The notes under the pieces were generated by a model. The model was not told the DNA's origin, made no database searches, and saw only the letters and a list, made by a program, of their open reading frames with translations. From JAUVXJ01 sp034430275 (GTDB lineage: Bacteria; Chloroflexota; Anaerolineae; UBA7937; B3-Chlor), in assembly GCA_034430275.1 (NCBI GenBank), contig DAOUEW010000104.1:1-7606 (forward strand): a stretch of 7,606 nucleotides of DNA, read 5' to 3'. A program made the translations under genes and the position numbers. Numbering within the stretch: position 1 is the first letter of the stretch; each line of letters opens with the position of its first letter. Shown here piece after piece: positions 6,846-7,606 of this stretch.

Positions 6846-7274
6846 CTACCGGGTGGCAAAAAAGAAGGTGAAGCGCACCTCCTGTCCCGGCAGCGAGACC
6901 TCGGCGTCGGCCTGCCAGGCGCCAGCCATGGTCAGGACGGTCTCCGCTGCGTAGAGACCGTCTGCCTGCTCGACCGCCTCCGGGTAGCTGGGTGCCATCG
7001 GGCAGCCGGGCATGGTCATGGTCAAGCGCACCGTCGCGCCAGAGACCGGTTGTCCTGCGTCTTGCAGCGCCAATTCCAGCCTGGTGTCTTGCATGGGCAC
7101 GGGCGGGTAGGGGCGGATCGCCAGGGTCGCCGTCAACGTGCCCACAGTTTGGGTCAGTTGCGTGGGCACGGGCGTCCCCCCACAGCCGGACAGGGCCAGA
7201 CAGCCAGCCAGGCACAACAAGGGACAGAGACAACAAGTGCGTTCCACTTTGGCTGCGTGGTGCCAATCTCTCAA
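6846..7274 (-). CDS. YtkA/FixH-like domain lipoprotein with Met/Cys motif, TTG start
   Basis: Predicted exported lipoprotein of 142 residues. The first ~31 residues form a cysteine-rich signal peptide ending in two consecutive lipobox candidates, LAGC (22-25) and LSGC (28-31). A Gly/Pro/Thr linker follows, then a beta-rich domain at about 45-140 that matches the YtkA/FixH pattern: DAGQPVSGATVRL (72-84), a Met-rich MTMPGCPM segment (86-93), DGLYAAE (105-111) and LTMAGAW (114-120). FixH/CcoH proteins act in assembly of copper-containing cbb3 oxidase, and YtkA-like domains are often found with copper genes. The MxMPGCPM segment could bind Cu(I). The TTG at 7274-7272 overlaps the stop of the small upstream gene as TTGA. 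Its Shine-Dalgarno is weak, so coupling or the internal GTG nine codons in could also apply. Domain assignment is fairly sure; metal binding is inferred. Confidence 0.8.
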   Translation of the reverse strand: MRDWHHAAKVERTCCLCPLLCLAGCLALSGCGGTPVPTQLTQTVGTLTATLAIRPYPPVPMQDTRLELALQDAGQPVSGATVRLTMTMPGCPMAPSYPEAVEQADGLYAAETVLTMAGAWQADAEVSLPGQEVRFTFFFATR

Positions 7275-7459
7275 TCTTTTTGTTTTCGCAGCACGAACCA
7301 GATACTAATCCAGATCGGTACTACTGTCACAAGGCTCACCAGAAGAACAAATGGTATTGTCAGCTTCTCTGGATGTTGCTTGAGATGTACGTACACTATT
7401 AGATCCGTGGCCACCACGATTATTGCTACGCGGAGAATCAATCGTGTAATCAGGCTCAG
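7271..7459 (-). CDS. Small two-helix membrane protein, apparent CTG start, family unknown
   Basis: A 62-codon frame encodes two hydrophobic helices at about 7-24 and 34-56, joined by the polar loop HLKQHPEKLT (25-34) and ending in the basic tail RKQKD. This arrangement looks like a real small membrane protein with both ends probably in the cytoplasm. There is no ATG or GTG at a sensible place. An excellent AAAGGAGG sits five bases before CTG 7459-7457, and the next TTG is about 23 bases from it. The stop overlaps the lipoprotein start by 4 bp, as in other junctions of this operon. Base composition is clearly more AT-rich than in neighbouring genes, with codons such as ATA, CTA and AGA. The frame is the same as that of the upstream partial gene, separated by its TGA. 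No family is recognised. It may be an assembly factor or small subunit for the transporter or a cuproenzyme. Confidence 0.6.
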   Translation of the reverse strand: MSLITRLILRVAIIVVATDLIVYVHLKQHPEKLTIPFVLLVSLVTVVPIWISIWFVLRKQKD

Positions 7460-7464
7460 AGTAG

Positions 7465-7472
7465 CCTCCTTT
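7465..7472 (-). promoter_or_regulatory. Strong Shine-Dalgarno (AAAGGAGG) before a CTG codon
   Basis: A full-consensus site lies directly after the stop of the upstream partial gene and five bases before CTG. It is the main evidence that the small membrane ORF is translated, since no standard start codon is in range. Confidence 0.7.
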
Positions 7473-7477
7473 CTTCC

Positions 7478-7606
7478 TCAGGCTACCTCTTCGTAGACGT
7501 GGACGTCCAGGTCTTCCAGCGTCACGTGGGGCTGGAATTCGGTGAGGACCTGGTTCTCGGCCAGCGACGAGCCGCGGTGGGCTTCCAGATCATCCCACGC
7601 CTCCCA
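7478..7606 (-). CDS. C-terminal 42 residues of an upstream gene, possibly ABM-type monooxygenase, 5' part outside window
   Basis: The frame is open from the window edge to TGA 7480-7478. It begins WEAWDDLEAHRGSS and ends with VHVYEEVA. The pattern of a Trp-containing strand, then a helix with LEAH, then a closing strand with VYEEV resembles the end of small antibiotic-biosynthesis-monooxygenase (ABM) or quinol monooxygenase-like proteins, but only the tail is visible and the match is by eye. The stop is 18 bases before the CTG of the small membrane ORF and 5 bases before its Shine-Dalgarno, so it may be the preceding gene of the same operon. Codon use is GC-rich, unlike the small ORF that follows. 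That it is coding is likely; the family assignment is tentative. Confidence 0.6.
   Translation of the reverse strand, partial: WEAWDDLEAHRGSSLAENQVLTEFQPHVTLEDLDVHVYEEVA

Noticed and set aside
6732..7496. 254-codon plus-strand ORF opposite the lipoprotein and small membrane ORF
   Set aside because: Crosses several minus-strand genes with overlapping starts and stops, and has no domain or ribosome-binding site that competes with them.
1..7606. CRISPR array, tRNA, rRNA or insertion sequence
   Set aside because: No spaced direct repeats, tRNA-like cloverleaf, rRNA segments, transposase-like frames or terminal inverted repeats were seen.

Overview
This is a GC-rich bacterial window in which every supportable gene lies on the minus strand, so the region reads from high to low coordinates. 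Gene style (many GTG/TTG starts, strong AGGAGG-type Shine-Dalgarno sequences, stop/start overlaps) and content (FtsX-type ABC transporter, DUF4418 protein, CcoI/FixI-like copper ATPase, HdeD-like fragment, site-2 protease with a CBS segment) would fit an environmental lineage such as Chloroflexota. That placement is a guess from gene content; no rRNA or marker gene is present.

Reading order: (1) the 3' end of an upstream gene, 7606-7478, possibly an ABM-type monooxygenase; (2) a 62-codon, two-helix membrane protein, 7459-7271, with a very good ribosome-binding site but a CTG as its best-placed start; (3) a YtkA/FixH-like lipoprotein, 7274-6846; (4) a DUF4418-family membrane protein, 6817-6398; (5) an FtsX/MacB-type permease, 6401-5211; (6) its ATPase, 5205-4528; (7) a TauE/SafE (DsbD_2-like) membrane protein, 4523-3822; (8) a CcoI/FixI-like P1B copper ATPase, 3828-1444; (9) a 226-bp stretch, 1443-1218, with a 12-codon ORF and a hairpin; (10) the C-terminal half of an HdeD/DUF308 protein, 1217-963; (11) a site-2 protease (M50) whose CBS region runs off the window at base 1.

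Genes 2-8 look like one transcription and translation unit. They overlap by 4 bp (2/3 and 4/5) or 7 bp (7/8), or lie 4-28 bp apart. The two ends of the unit resemble the copper-supply module of cytochrome oxidase assembly: a FixH-like protein at the start, and a SafE-like protein with a CcoI-like ATPase at the end. Between them sits an FtsX-type ABC transporter with a DUF4418 partner. The lipoprotein, the DUF4418 protein and the permease all carry Cys/Met residues predicted to lie outside the cytoplasmic membrane. The inference is a composite copper (or thiol/haem) handling cassette at the outer face of the membrane. No experiment or database search backs that here.

The stress-type genes after the ATPase (HdeD fragment and protease) appear to be a separate group. 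The gap before them shows signs of gene decay.
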